Source of the DNA: Ectocarpus siliculosus
Lineage: Eukaryota > Sar > Phaeophyceae > Ectocarpales > Ectocarpaceae
Direction: 5' to 3'
DNA length: 64,000 nucleotides
Assembly (NCBI GenBank): GCA_000310025.1
Contig: FN649757.1
Span: forward strand, 695,286-759,285
Shown piece by piece: positions 1-12,701 of the stretch. Position numbers and translations under genes: made by a program. The notes under the pieces were generated by a model that saw only the letters and a program-made list of their open reading frames with translations, had not been told where the DNA came from and made no database searches. The first letter of the stretch is position 1; every line of letters starts with the position of its first letter.

Positions 1-286
1 TATGATCAAAGCATTAGCATTTGCCAAAGACCAGCATTCGGTCGAAATCTTCACTATGTAGCACTGATCTTGTAGAGAAATTGGGCCGCGAAGACCTGTT
101 GCAACTACTGAATAATAGATTGTACCGACTACTTGTACTACGGCAAGAGGGGGGGGTGGTATCTTGCGTGGCAAACGGTGAGAAGCGGAGTGTGCACCAC
201 ACGGGCTTTTCGGTTGTTCATGTCACACACCGGGAAACGACGACAAGGAAAGGTGAGATGTGATATGAGGGAACAAGCAGCGACAC

Positions 287-969
287 GGGTGCTCCGAGCG
301 AGCCTTGATGCCCTGCGTGGCGGCATCTACAGCAGTACGAAGTTTAAATTTCGCCACTGCGGCGGCGGTCATCATGTCATCGATGCTGCTGTACACAGCT
401 TGATTGAGTCATCCTACGCAGAGCAGAGATGAGTACCATGGAAGTGCGCGTACGTTTGGGGGCAATGATGCATCTCTCTGTGTGTTTAGACGACACCAAG
501 GTAAGGAAGTGGAAAGCACAGCGCGTAAATACCCCGCACGGCGGTAAGCAGTAGAGATTGGCTGTCGTTTTGAACATTGCTGACGAAGTGCTCCTGCAGT
601 TACGCTTGCCTACACATGGTCTGCATGTACATATAGTGGTTCAAGAAAACAGAAGCACGGCCAACGGGCACCCGCTTTTCAAATACGGCCAACGCACACA
701 AGACTTCCAAGCACCTACTAATTCGCCACCCGCGCAATCGCTGCTGCTACGATAAGGCCATCATCATGGTGTGTCAATCCCGCTGCTGCTGCTGCTGCTG
801 CTGGTCCTGCCTTGTTACCTCCATATTCGACTGCTGCCCTACTGCTATACCTTTGCGGTGCTGCCGTCGTTGCCGCTGTGGTAATGGGTCGTGCGAGGAA
901 GGACGGCACGAATCCATCCGCCCCTGTGAAGAGCGCCAGGAGAACAACGAGCACCGTGTGTCGGCCCAT
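287..969 (-). CDS. Plastid-targeted protein, N-terminal part (runs off left edge)
   Basis: The ATG at 969 opens a frame whose first 20 residues are a classical signal peptide: MGRHT, then a hydrophobic core VLVVLLALF, then TGADGF. The phenylalanine after the predicted cleavage site is the heterokont ASAFAP-type signal for crossing the plastid membranes. It is followed by a Ser/Thr/Ala-rich transit-like stretch with no acidic residues. A good donor (GGAG then GTAACA) ends exon 1 at 819 in phase 1. A phase-matching second exon from 398 to about 287 encodes a polar alpha-helical stretch (SIDDMMTAAAVAKFK and onward). Further exons must lie at or beyond the left edge. The mature protein is not recognised. 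Seen: the signal peptide and the open frames. Inferred: plastid import and the splice pairing. The second exon's donor (CCC then GTGTCG) is weak, so the end of the model is soft. Confidence 0.5.
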
Positions 970-1292
970 ACCAGGCAGCAGCAGCACAGCGAGAGACGGA
1001 CAGTCAGCTGTGTTGTTGATCAGGTTTGAGACGAGCCTCTACCCCCCCCTCCCCCCCCCTATTCCCGTATTTTGTGTGGAGAAAACCACCCACCCGTTGT
1101 ATGCATGTAATCTCCGAACAGTGTCCAGTTCTCCGACCACCTGCAGTCAGCTGCCAACCGCATTCAGACCTGGGCCAACGAGAGAGAGCAGAGCCCATCT
1201 TCTGACGGCGTTCGGGAGAGCGCTGTGCCTGCGCGTTGGAGAGCCCCCTTTCTCTTCCCCCGGCTCCGGCCACCTGAGCAGAGAATTTCCGA

Positions 1293-1684
1293 GTGTGGTG
1301 CAGCACACATCGTCGTCAGCAGCAGGCTTTTTTTTTTGCGTCTTTGGAGCTGAGAGAAGAGGGCAGCAGGCTGCAGTCACAGGCGGGTCGCTTTGGCACA
1401 AAAGCAGCACAAGCGGCGACTGTCGATAATGATGGCTTCGTTGAGAGGTGGAACGACGACGCGGGGCAAGCGGAGCGGGGACGGGAGAGAGAGGCGGTTA
1501 AGGCACGAGAGGGCGGCGAGCATGCCATTGGGCCGACCAAAGGGGGAAGGGATGCAGGCTAGCGCGTGGCGGACGATGAGTTTCGAAAAGCTGCAGAACA
1601 CGAGCAAATGCGTGAACAACTGCTCGAGCTCCACCTCGCCGGAGACAGACCCTGGAGCCTCGAGTGTGTTTCCGAGCTTCGCAG
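1293..1684 (+). CDS. Coding-like fragment, unknown protein
   Basis: One plus-strand frame has charged, protein-like composition from about 1330 to 1684. It ends at a good donor (CGCAG then GTGAAC, exon end 1684). The distal part, 1563-1684, reads as a helical acidic/basic segment (ADDEFRKAAEHEQMREQLLE). The frame is interrupted by TAG at 1560-1562, so either a short intron removes it (possible acceptor GGCTAG just before 1563) or this is a decayed exon. No start codon or downstream exon could be fixed; phase-2 acceptors near 1873 and 2041 are possible. Function unrecognised. It lies divergently from the plastid-targeted gene to its left. Confidence 0.28.
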
Positions 1685-4600
1685 GTGAACACGATGCGTA
1701 TTTTTTTGGGCGAAAGAGAGAGACATACATACAGTTACCCCAAGGAAATGTGGAACATTTGATTTGTTGATTTGTTGACCTTTGGAAACTGCGTTCATTT
1801 CCACACACGCTTGAACAGTAGCAGTCAGTCGTATGCATATCATGATCTAGAGTACGAACTGCATGCAAGCTTTTTAGGTTTACTCGTGCCTTGATCTCTG
1901 TGAAAACGTTCTCCTTCGCTTAGATGCACATGGCCCTTACTCGTCATGGCATGGCATGGCATGGCACCTGTTGTTTCCGCCCTATAGCTCCAACCATGGT
2001 TGCGTCGTCAAGCAGAGACGTGTTGGCTTGATGTTCTGCAGGAACAGCGAGCGGTACCCTCGCGAGCGAGTGGTTCGTTCGTTCATCAGCTGTGGTTCAA
2101 ACTTGGAATGAAAGATGCGTTGTCGTAAAAGTTGGAATATACGGCGAGACTTTTCCTGTCAGTTGGGAGACAGAAGGAGACGATCCATCACCGTTCCGGA
2201 CGGTCTTCCAGCAGACACGATGCGTGCGCTCGTTCGTGTGCGTGTCCGCCTGGCTGAGTGATGTCTCTCGCACAGCAGACAGATTTCGATTTAATAATGT
2301 TAAAAGTGGGCTTGGATTGAAATGTAGTACAGCCGTCACGCTTATATTATTTATTAACTCATGAGCACGCAGATGGACACATGTGTACAAAGATGCGTTG
2401 CGTGCGTGAGTGGGGGCACCGATTTTGGTGACTTTCGCTCGACAGACATGTGCGGCACGCCAAAGCAGCAGTAGAATGAGATGGAGAGACCTTCGTATGC
2501 GTACAACACGAGAAGCTCTTGATAGGTGGAGACATGCACTGCTGTCTCGACAGCAGCAGTAGCAAAGTCCTATTGTACAAAGCTGTACTAAATACCACAT
2601 CTTCCACCGAGGAACAAGAACCTGGTCTGTTTTCTGGTTTTCACGCGTACGCGCCGTGAGCAGTGGGCAAAGCGATATCGCCCCGGCCCCTGGTGTGCCC
2701 GTTGCAACGAACCACTACAGCTCTGGTCGGTTTAGATTTTGCTGATGCGTTCTACGGAGGGATTCGTCTCTTTCTCTAGCCCTCCCTCCCTTCTCACTCT
2801 TTGATTCTACTGGTGTGTCGAGGGACATGAGCAGCCAGATAGAATGTTTCTCTGAACTGGCCTGGTCGTCTCTGTCTGTGTGCCACCAAACGGCGATGGC
2901 GGTACTGCTGTAGCCCGGCCCCTCTCTTGCTTGTCTTTCTCACGTTTCGTCGGTGTGGTAGTGTCAAGTACATCAATCAACGCTGTCTTTTAATTGCGCC
3001 ACTCAAACGCCACGACCCCAATATACTGGTATATACACCACACTGCTGTCCGTCTTAACGTGCGGCGGGCACCATGCCGGTACGGCTGATATACTCGAAG
3101 GGACTGCTGTTGTACGCAGTACATTCGTGGTACGTACGAGGTTCCCCGAAGTTCAACTCCAACTTTACGAACAGTTTTTCCAGGCGCAGCAGCTGTAGCT
3201 CTTGCTCTGTTCTGCTGGGATGAGATTGTGGGCAAGCCTTCTTTGTCGTTGTGTGTTGTTTTATCCTCCACTCCCCGTCTATCATGTCCTCCTCTGCCTG
3301 CTTGTCTTGGAATGAAATGATGAAATGGACACCCTCATCGATATTGGCGGCAATTTTTCTACTCCTGTGGTAGAACATTAGAACATACCTGGTACAGAGT
3401 TCGTGGAGTGCATGCACGTATGATATGCACAGAAACAATCGACAGCAGTGTTTTTGTCTTGAACATTTCCAACGACTTTTTTGTAGGCAGACCTAGTTGC
3501 CAAGGATTGCGAATTCCGTCGGACTTGTTCCATTGGACTCTTCGCGTGTCTAGTATCTACCAGGGTGACATGATCATATGAAAACGTCGGTACGAAGTTG
3601 CCGATGATGGGCAGGGCGCCCGCGGGCTCCGTTACCCACCGTACACCAACAGCAGCTTCACCACGCGCCGCCGCTAAACACTGTTTCCCCCTGTATCCAT
3701 GCATCCCTCTCTTCTAGTAAATAGGTGCCGATCCCATCTTGGGAAAACTTCCCAAATATATCTAAGCAACTAAAATGCTGCCAGAGACACTGCCTGCCCG
3801 GAGCACGTGTACTGCGTTGTGGCTATGCCTACGCCTGACGCCACGACACCCCTCCGGCCTTCGTTTAGGTGCTATACATATACAAATGCATAGCAGAGGC
3901 GCATTGGCGCATCCCGTGTGTCCAACACCCCGGCTATGTACTACTCGGTCTTCTGACAGAATGCCGCCGGGAGAAATTCCAATTCTTCCAGTGGTACTGG
4001 TCTTGCCGAATCCATGCGCAGCAGCCTGGTGGTGGTCTCCATGTAACTACAATAACGCAACAACTTTTCTATGATAGAGATGGATTCGTTGTGTCATATT
4101 AAGAAAAATAAAAAAACAACCATTCGGGCAATTTGGGTGCGCACACGGATACCACTTGGCATGCGTTGGAAGTACATATCCTTCAACTTCAAAGGAATAA
4201 ACAAAAGATTACGCCCAACCGTTACCGTTTCGTTAAGCTTGCTGGCCTGCGCGCCCCCCCTCCATCCGTGTGCTCTGATGAAACAAAATGCATGTTGTAC
4301 AGCAGTATGATACGGAACTCGCGTGACACCTCGCGTATCCCTTGTGAACATGCAATTCCTTTATATCCTTTTATGTCTCTGGTTGTTTTTTCTTTACTCT
4401 ATGCGTATGTAGGAATGCACACGGGACAGAACAGACAGACAGGCAGACCAAGAATGGAGGGCCAGCCCGCGGGGTATTGTACATTGTACTTGTACTTGGA
4501 AGTGTGGTATTGAAGGGCTCGTCTGCTCCGTGTCATTCACTCGCCGAAGATTTGGCACTTTGTGGGGAAAACAAAAAACACACAGGGCGGGTGTAGATAG

Positions 4601-4739
4601 TCTACGATGATGACAATCACGAACTTGTAGAATAGTGGTACATATTTTCGATCAATCTCTCGCCCTGCTTGAATGCACCTGCCCACGGGTGAGTGAGTGT
4701 CTTGGTACTTATTGACTCTGTACCTCCATTCGACCCCCC
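1685..4739. other. Spacer with no assignable gene
   Basis: About 3 kb of mixed composition. It contains a short CATGG tandem repeat (about 1940-1965). Long open frames overlap on both strands at 2092-2600, including a 167-codon minus-strand frame with an ATG at 2600, but none shows domain-like sequence, and overlapping frames on both strands suggest chance. One minus-strand stretch at 3055-3438 is listed separately because it looks more protein-like. Confidence 0.4.
3055..3438 (-). CDS. Possible C-terminal exon, unknown protein
   Basis: This minus-strand frame of about 128 codons ends at a TGA at 3055. It has amphipathic, protein-like composition, including EQELQLLRLEKLFVKLELNF. A plausible acceptor (CTACCACAG) lies just upstream of about 3371 on that strand, so the true exon may be shorter than the frame. 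No family is recognised, and no phase-matched upstream exon could be fixed, although another open minus frame with an ATG at 3704 overlaps its start. It may be a relic. Confidence 0.25.
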   Translation of the reverse strand: MFLCISYVHALHELCTRYVLMFYHRSRKIAANIDEGVHFIISFQDKQAEEDMIDGEWRIKQHTTTKKACPQSHPSRTEQELQLLRLEKLFVKLELNFGEPRTYHECTAYNSSPFEYISRTGMVPAAR

Positions 4740-7700
4740 ATGTACCTTCCGTGCTGGGTCCGGGCCAAAACCAAAACCGGCACGGACACGGACACGGACA
4801 CGGTTGCTTCTTGCGCTCGTCGGGCAGAGGAAGACAATGCAGCAGAGGAGGAGGAAATGGGCGCCGGCGGCGGCAGCGGCAAGGACGTGGTCGAGGGAAG
4901 AGAAGGAGTGGATCGGACAGGGGCGAGGGGGGCGGAAGGGGGGGGGTTGTCGAAGCTGTCGAGGAGGCCGGCGGCGGAAAAGAAGTCGGCCGCGAAGTCC
5001 AAGTCGAAGCCGCAGCACATGAAGATGGATTTTCGAAACCCGATGTTCCGAGCTGCGAACGGCAACGCGGAGAAGGCGGTCGCAAGGTATCGATCTATCT
5101 ATCTGTTTTGTTTTGTTTTGTTTTGTTTTGTTTTGTTTTTCTTAAGATGACCCAACGAATCCATCTCTATCTAAGAAAAGAGTCAAAGATACATAGATTA
5201 GCTTGAATTCATAGCGTCAGAGAAAGCTACTCGTATTTCCACGGTTTCCCGGGCAGCATTCAGCGATATACCCTCCCTTGTGGGTAGCAGGCTCAACAAG
5301 ACAGGTTGGTGGCCTTGGATGCGGAGAGTACGCTACAAATGCTTTGACCGGTATGTACCCCATCGGCCCGCAAACTTCTGTGTGAAGAACACAAGGAACA
5401 CTCTGTTCGATGCTGTCGAACAAGTTCGATGCTGTCGAACAAGTTTCGTCGCCACCGCCCGTCGATGCGTACTATATTACAAGCAGTAAGATTTTGGTGT
5501 AGCTCCCGCCGTTGTAGCTCTGTTTAACCGTATTTTTTATGTGTAGTTTTGGTCAAATTGGAGCCTCGTATTGCAAGAGTGAGCGGCCTCAGCAGCACCT
5601 ACGCAGTGTTCACCTCACCTCATATCTAGACGTGAAATGCAGCAGTTGTTGAAGCGCAGACGCAGTAGGTCGGGCAGGGTCAAACCCCGACACAAATGTT
5701 CAATGTTCTCCCGGATCAGCCTTGTTGGTCCTTGGTGCGTGGCCCCCACGGCGGTTTGCACACCTCGGAAGGCTTTTGTGGTGGGGTCGACTGTGGTTCA
5801 TGTGGGGTTCTTAGCTGATCATGTGTTCTTGTGGTCATGTTCTTGGCTCGTTTTCTCTTTTGAGTCTCATTTCCTCAGCGTGCAGGTAGCTGTCAGTTCT
5901 TCAGGCGGTGGCGTGCACATGAGCCCAACGTCAACGCTGGGCCTTGTACTGGTGCATGGTTCGGTTGCACTCACATTAAACCGCGGTGAGCCTTCCCTGC
6001 CCTTATCTTCACCTGTATACTACATATGCCTGACTGAACATTGTCACTGTACCCTTTCGGTGGTGCGATTGTACTGCTGTACCCCTTCTGTACCTCTTTT
6101 TGGCTCTTTGGGACCGACGGCGTCAGTCTGTATCCCGCGCAAGACTCCGAGGAGTCTACTCGGTCGGCAATGAACGGCAGCAATCCGATGTTCAAGCGAA
6201 GTGTGTCCGACGCGGGAAGACCCAGGTGATTTGAATTTGATTTGATTTGGTGATTAATTCATCCATTTCCATCCTTGTGTGCTGCACCGCACCTCATCCC
6301 GTCCCACGAGCTCAGGTGATTTGATGCATCCTTGTGCGTTGCATCTTAACCACCTTCTCTTGAGGGGACGGGGGGCTGACTCGGCATACCAGTTATTGTA
6401 TGTATTGTAGTCCCCACGGTGCAAGTATATTACAAATGTCGGTGTCGTCGGCGTACATAGTATTAATATTGTGGTTTGCGGATACTCACACGCTTTTGAG
6501 GTACAGGCAGCCGTGGTCCTTGTAAAACGGCTGCGTTACTGAGGCCAGTGGCTCAAAAAGGTAATTTAAAAAAAAAAAAAACTCTGAATAGTGCCGATGC
6601 TCGGTGTAAGGCCGACCAAATTCCTTGGCACTATACAGCCTTAGCCTTGCCTTATGTTGTACAGGGTCCACTTCCGTGGACGTTAAAGTTAAGGATGTAA
6701 CCGACACCTTCTTTGGCTATAGTAGTGGTCTGGGTGACACAAGCCCTTGTGTTCCGCCACACACACCAAGCAACGGCGGTGGAGCCTATTCGGTGCCGAG
6801 TGTCTTCGACTTGGACAAGCTTGGTAACGTCTCTTACATGTGCAACGACCTTGCTAAAGTAGTTGAGCTCGTCCTTCTGGTTTCGAATATCGTACCAACT
6901 CCATGTTCCCCTCCGCGCGGTCGTTGCATTGCCTACCCCGAACCCTGACTCCTTGGTCGCGCTTTTCTGCTTCACGAAAACACAGACCAAGGACGAATCC
7001 AGAATTGAGCAGGGGAGGTGGTGGCAGCGACTTGGGGAAGAGCTTGGCGGCTGACTCGAAGGGCAAGGGGGGAGAAGACAAGGGCAGCAGGGTTGAACAG
7101 CAGCAGCCGAGGAAGAAGGAGAAAGAAAAGTCCAAGGATAAGACCAAGAAGCCGATGTACGAGCACGTCGGCCGGATGGACGTGCGGCCCTTCCTCAGCG
7201 ACCCCAACGATGCGAACGACTATGTATCCGGACATGTGAGCGCGTTGTGAGCGATTTATGCGTCCCCGAAACTGAAAAATAAAATGCCAAAACAAAAGAC
7301 AGCAACAAAACACTATTATATACTTCGAAGTACATTTTATGATTGTTCCCTGCTTGTACACCATTTTGTTGTGATGATTGCTTTTCTTGTGTTTTTTTAT
7401 TTTGTCACTTTTCTGGGGGACTCATGATATATCATTGGGTTGGTATTGGAGAGGGCCTGTTTTGGCATTGATTGGTGTGTGGTTTAGGCGTCCTTCTTCA
7501 TCCGTGCTGGGTGTTGGCTGTAGGCGTGGCAGCAGCCGTAGACCGGTATGATATTAGCAGCATGCGATGCTTTTTTCCGACTTAGTTGCATGCTATGATA
7601 CAGCTGATTTTTTTGTTGCGGAGCTTTGCTGGTTGGTTTGACGACACGATCAAAGCTAACCCTGGCGTTCGTGAATTGCCGTTTCGCGGGTGCCAGTGCC

Positions 7701-9128
7701 AAATGTCGTTGATTCTCCCTGTCGTTGTGATAATATAGCCGTTGTCGAAATGACTGCTTTGTAGTGATCGCAGTTGACTCACCTGCTGTGCAACAGTAGC
7801 CGTTGGGAAGTCGCGACTTTGTCACTGTAGCCGTCGTGGAAACTCGTGGTTAGTGGCGATATAGCCGTTGGCGCGGCCGCTGCTTCGTGATGGTATAACC
7901 GCTGTTGAAACTCCTGCCTGCTTTGTGACGATATAGCCGTTGACGCCGGTTCTGATTTTTCGCCCCGACCGCTTTCCTTTCCATGCTTCCGCTGGCGGCA
8001 TGAATGACAAACAGCGTGGGTTCCGCCTGGATACGTTTGCTCGCAATGAGGGAGAGACGGGAGGCAAGGCCCACTTCAAGTTCGTCTTCACGTTAGATGG
8101 AGGTGAGCCCCCTCTTGACCACTTACCTAAGTACCAGGGTGGTATATGTGGTGAGGAATATTCAGCTGCAGGCCCCCCCGTTTCGGACAAGTTTTTGGAG
8201 CGCTTGCAGCTTCTGGCTCATCCTTGTCCATGTCGAACGTAGCCAGGGCCGGCGAATGCCCGGCTTTCCGCTCCGACCCCGGGCATTGTACTGTAGGGAT
8301 GCGAGGTCAATGGCCAAACGACTACGGCATGCGTTTACATGAGTACCCCCCCCCCCAGCTTCAGCTTCTTGAGACAGCACGATGATGAGTGAACGTTTTG
8401 ATGAACTGGCGAAAATATCCAGACTGCACGACTGCACCACATCTCATCTCATCTCGATTGCTGCGCAAGCGTTAACTTTTTTTTTTTTCTCAATTCGATT
8501 CCGCCGCCCCCCCCCCATCCCGCATGATGGCGTTTCATGATGGTGGTGTTCGACCTCGTCCTGCGTGTGTTGCGTTTGGTCATGAGTAGTTGTGCCGGGC
8601 GAAGGCGAAGGGGAGGAGTCGAAGAAGGCTCGGCCGGTGCTCGACGCGATACACGAGCGGGCGACGGGGAAGCTGAGGTTGAGGGTCAATGATGGGCGAG
8701 AGATGAGCACCACGGAGAGCGCCGCCGTTGACATCGCCATCACCAACGTCGGAGTGGTTCTGTTCAACCCAAGGACAATGGTAAGACAAGAGAGGAGAGC
8801 AAGAAGACCCAGCCAAGTTTTTTTTTTTTTTTTGACAAGTTCGCGTTTTCCCTGAGTCTCGTAGCGCACCTCTTGGAACTTTTTTCTGTTTCGGAGACCA
8901 AAGTATTCGATGCGCTAGGAGTGTCGCCACCTATGATAGGTGCTGGCTGCTGCATACCTCACCCGCGGCCCCCCTTCCTCGCATCATGTGTGTGGAACCC
9001 CCCGCTCGGCCCTGCTAATCGCGCCGCACTGCTGTTGTGTATCTATCGGTTTCGGTTCGCAGAGCAAAGGGCATCACTTGTATACGCTCAGCCTGACTGG
9101 TCGGACTCTCTTCAGCGTGCTGGCATGA
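4740..9128 (+). CDS. Unrecognised protein with three NPx(F/L) motifs, six exons
   Basis: Model: 4740-5086, 6127-6225, 6986-7235, 8015-8102, 8590-8780, 9063-9128. The phases run 2,2,0,1,0 and every junction closes in frame, giving about 346 aa. Donors are GTATCG, GTGATT, GTGAGC, GTGAGC and GTAAGA. The N-terminal half is disordered and acidic, then Lys/Ser-rich. It carries three short repeats, DFRNPMFR, GSNPMFKR and RTNPELSR, each near an exon border. A lysine-rich tract (KKEKEKSKDKTKK) leads into the C-terminal half, which looks folded: PMYEHVGRMDVRPFLSD, then a beta-rich segment with KAHFKFVFTLDG, KLRLRVNDG and ITNVGVVLFN, ending GRTLFSVLA. NPxF/NPxY motifs are known ligands of PTB and sorting-adaptor domains; that role here is inference. 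The start is uncertain: ATG at 4740, or a later ATG at 4857 if 4740 lies in an intron. No family is recognised. Confidence 0.6.
5104..5141. repeat. (TTTTG)n microsatellite
   Basis: About seven tandem TTTTG units just inside intron 1 of the NPxF-motif gene, immediately after the donor at 5087. Confidence 0.9.
7725..7945. repeat. Degenerate minisatellite of about 45-50 bp
   Basis: The phrase ATATAGCCGTTG and variants recur about every 45-50 bp (near 7734, 7795, 7830, 7860, 7897, 7931). Spacers share CTGCTTTGTGACGAT-like words. At least five imperfect copies lie in intron 3 of the NPxF-motif gene. Confidence 0.7.
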
Positions 9129-12100
9129 TACCAACGGAAGCCAGCGGCCTAGAGCTGTGTCCTCCTGTTGAAGTGGAAGGCATGCCGTGGGCATGACGCG
9201 GCGTTTTCGAGTGGGCGAGCGGTCGGGAAGGTACAAGCGGTTCGATTCGTCGTGCGAAACCGCTTCCCTGGTGTGGTTGCGGAGGGTTGTCAGTGTGGCG
9301 ATCCGATCCCCATGTAGAGCTTAGGAGAGGTACTGGGGTTCATGGAACCACGCCAACCGGCCTATGCTCCAAGTTGACCCCGCAGTCACAAAGCGACAAC
9401 AGCAGTGATGACGCCGTTCGGTGATTGGACGGACGACGATGCTAACCGTGATTCAACACCCGGCGTTCAGTATCAGGGAGGTGGGCGGCGTTTTTCCACG
9501 AGCATGTGCGGACAAAGCTGGTTTCTTGGCGTTTTGCGGGCCGGTACACGGGACGGGTTGTCGTTCCGAAGTTGCAAGGCCGGTTCGTTCCAAGAGATAA
9601 TGTGTTTATAAAGACGGGGTTGGTGGTCGTTGTTTGCGGTTTGCTCTTTTGAGGGCGAGGGCGTCGGCTTTGGAAAAAGGAGAAAACAAAAAAACAAACA
9701 TTTTATGTTGTTGCTGTTGTAGAAATCGCTGAGGGGCTGGCTCTCACATCCCCCGTGGCTGTTTAGAAAAAAAAACTTTTTTTTTTTCTTTTTCAGGCTG
9801 TGTTTTTTTTGGGGAGAGTCGTCGTCGTCGTCGTGTATGACTGACTGCGCTACACACCTTCAATTTCCCGAAGCTAACCTAAGTTGGCATAGCTGCCTGT
9901 CGTTTTCCTTCCTCTGATGGTTGCGCCTCTCGGTTACCACGGTACGATAGGCCGAGATCCATCAGTACTTGCGCGTGTCTTGTGCGTGAGCAGGCACACG
10001 TCTCTTGACCTCCTCGGCTCACAGAAGCTGGAACGTAGTGCCTGCTGTTGCGTTACGATAGTGTGTGCCCTCGGTCGCTCCTAGCCCTAACCCAACGATC
10101 GGCGTTGAAGCTATTTTGATGGTGTCGGGTTGCATAAGGTCTCTCGGGTCGTGGCCGTATCGCGTACCAGTACGAGTTACCTCGTAGTAGAGTTATGGTG
10201 TGGTCTCTTCTAGCCGCCGCCGCCGCCGCCCCGTGGTGGCTGGCGATGACTGCTGTGTGTGCGGTAAGGCAGCGTCGTTAGTTTTGTGTCTCGACCAAGC
10301 CGGTTCTTTGGCGTGTCGTATTCTGGTCGATCTCCGAGGTATGGATGGGGCCTTTGCGACAACAGCCGCTACGTGTTTTTTTTTTTTTTTTTTTCGTTAA
10401 CCTCCGGGCGAGGACCAAGGTTTGTTTCGGAAGCGTAGCGGGCTATTGGTGCCCCGTTTCGGTTTCTTGATGACCATCCGCCCGTGGCGGACCGTTGTCG
10501 AAGGAAAAACGAAAGAAAAGGAAGAAAAGAACAGCTCTCCGCCCCGTGGTGAAGTCTTTTGTCGGCTGTGCTGTGCTGCTGTGTAGAAAAGCTTTTGGTA
10601 CGGCATGTCAAGAGATGATTGAGTTCCTTGCGGGTTCCACGGAGCCGAACAAGAGGTATTTGACTTAGGTATTGTACCCCCCATCCCCCCCATCGGCAGT
10701 GTGCCGCTTCAAACCCTACCATGAAGCGAGTGAGGATTCGTTCTGTTAAGGTCAACCGAAGTTGGTGGTGTTTTCGCTACGGGTGCGTAGCACTCGGTGG
10801 CCGGGCGGCTGGCCAATGGACCGAAAGAAGGGTGTATGATGGTATTAGCACGTAAGAAGTCTGTCCCAGCTTGCGCCAGGCTTGTGGGGATGGTTGTATC
10901 CCCTTTTGTGACGGATGCAGTCTTGCCATCGTCGTCCATTGAGGATGATTGCCTCGTGGGGAGTTTTTTTGTCGGGAGGGAGGTGGTTCCGGTTGGTCTG
11001 ACGAACTGGTCCTCGTTTCCGTGTTCCCTGGTAGGAGGTGGTGCTGGTGCACCGCCGTGGCGTGTGTTATGAATGAATGTTGCTGTAAATTTTCGCTTAC
11101 CTCCTGAATACTTGGTAGTATGCTGGTTGTGGGTCGATCCGTCTGAGAGTGTGTTTATAAGAGTGCCTGTCTGTCTCTCAAGATCTTGAGTATTTATAAC
11201 GTCTCTTATCTTATCTTATTTCTGCTTTGCAGGAAACGTTGCTTCGTTTTTGTTTGTTTTTTCGATCCGATGCCGTCATCGCGCACGGCGCCGAATATTT
11301 CATCACTTTTTTTTTTCGTCGATGTGTACACAAGAGGCTTTGTTGGGTAGAAGAGGGCGTATTCTTTGTGCCGCTGCTGCTAGTCTATGCGCCGCTGCTG
11401 CTAGTCTATTTGGGCGAGGGGGGGGGGGGGGGGTACGTTGACCGTTGTGGGTGTCGTTGTTCCTCTCTCGGTCTGGGCTATATGGCAGACGGTCGCCTTA
11501 TGGCAGACGGTCGCCTTGTTAAGTTTGATAGGCATGCATGTTAGTTAATGTGACTTGCGCTCTCGCGACGGTTGGGTTGGGAGTTGTTTAGTTTGTTGGA
11601 AGATGGCAGGCGGAGAGATGGGATTATTTTGTAGGCATCGATGTCGGAAGAAGTGCCGTTCCATGCCGGGGGCGGTGCCCAACCACCCGCAGCTTGGTTC
11701 GACCACTCACTGTAGAGTGACACGATGGAATGATAAGATTTGCCAAGATTGGCTAAGTCTAGCTAGACGTTTACCTTTTATTCCGTTGGTTTATGATGGA
11801 ATTGTTTTTTATCGAGAGCCGTGTATTTTTATATTTTCTGATACATATACGCTGGATGGAAATACGAGGTACTAAATATTTCTCATTTGTTGCCCCGTTC
11901 TCTCACTATCTCACTCACTTTTGTGGAAGGGACGATGTCCGCGTCAACTCTTCTTGTGGCACCCACCCCCGATACACGCCATCCTTGTATCCCCATGAAG
12001 ACAGTCATCCCGACGCCCATTGGGTTGTTTTGCTTTAGTTTCCTTACACAGTAGAACGGGGTGGAAACGCTGGGTTTGCACCCAGAGTGTCCCCGGTCTT

Positions 12101-12309
12101 TTTTAAGATTGTAAGCCAACGCCCGCAAGCCCTAGGGAAGCAGTGTTCCGCAGGAAGCGAGCAGCAACAGGCATGGTGGACAGCCATCACCCCAACCAAG
12201 TCCGCCTTGCACGCTGGGGCTAATCGCGGGGGAGTGCCTTAGCATCAACCACAAGAAAAAAAAAAACTACACACCGATACTCGTGTTTTTTTTCTGAAAA
12301 ATGTTCCTT

Positions 12310-12480
12310 TAAGGGCGGCCCGTCCGTGATGTGAATTCGTTGATTTTGTCCTTCATGTTTCGTATGTCCTGAGGGGCGTCCGTGATGTTCGTGTCCTCAT
12401 GTCCTGAAAGCGGGGCACGTCCTTAATGTATTATGTCCTTGAAGAGGGGAATGTCCATGACGTTTCATGGGGAGCGTCCT
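12310..12480. repeat. Degenerate tandem repeat of about 40 bp
   Basis: The words GGGGCGTCCGTGATGTT, CATGTCCTGAA and GGGGCACGTCCTTAATG recur in order three to four times with drift. The array abuts the left end of the MITE at 12483. Confidence 0.6.
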
Positions 12481-12482
12481 TA

Positions 12483-12701
12483 GGGGCGTTTTATACATTC
12501 CAAATTTTTGTTCAATTTCCAATTTTTTGGCGCCAACTATTTGGAACCGAACGGAAATTTGGAAGCTACTGGGTACAAATTTTCGGGCCCAGGTTCGTTC
12601 CGGATTTTTCGAATATATTTGGACAAACGCCTCTGTACAAGTTCCGGATTTTCGGAAAATTTGTACATTTGAACAAAAATTTGGAATTTATAAAACGGCC
12701 C
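12483..12701. mobile_element. Tourist-like MITE (PIF/Harbinger type)
   Basis: The left end reads GGGGCGTTTTATACATTCC and continues AAATTTTTGTTCAA. The right end, read on the minus strand, is GGGCCGTTTTATAAATTCC followed by the same AAATTTTTGTTCAA. This gives terminal inverted repeats of about 35 bp with two or three mismatches. The trinucleotide TTA flanks both ends (12480-12482 and 12702-12704), as expected for the 3-bp target duplication of PIF/Harbinger elements. The length is 219 bp and there is no transposase. The open frame crossing it (12426-12746) is simply a product of its A/T-rich composition. The ends and flanks are seen; the superfamily assignment rests on known TIR and TSD preferences. 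Confidence 0.8.
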
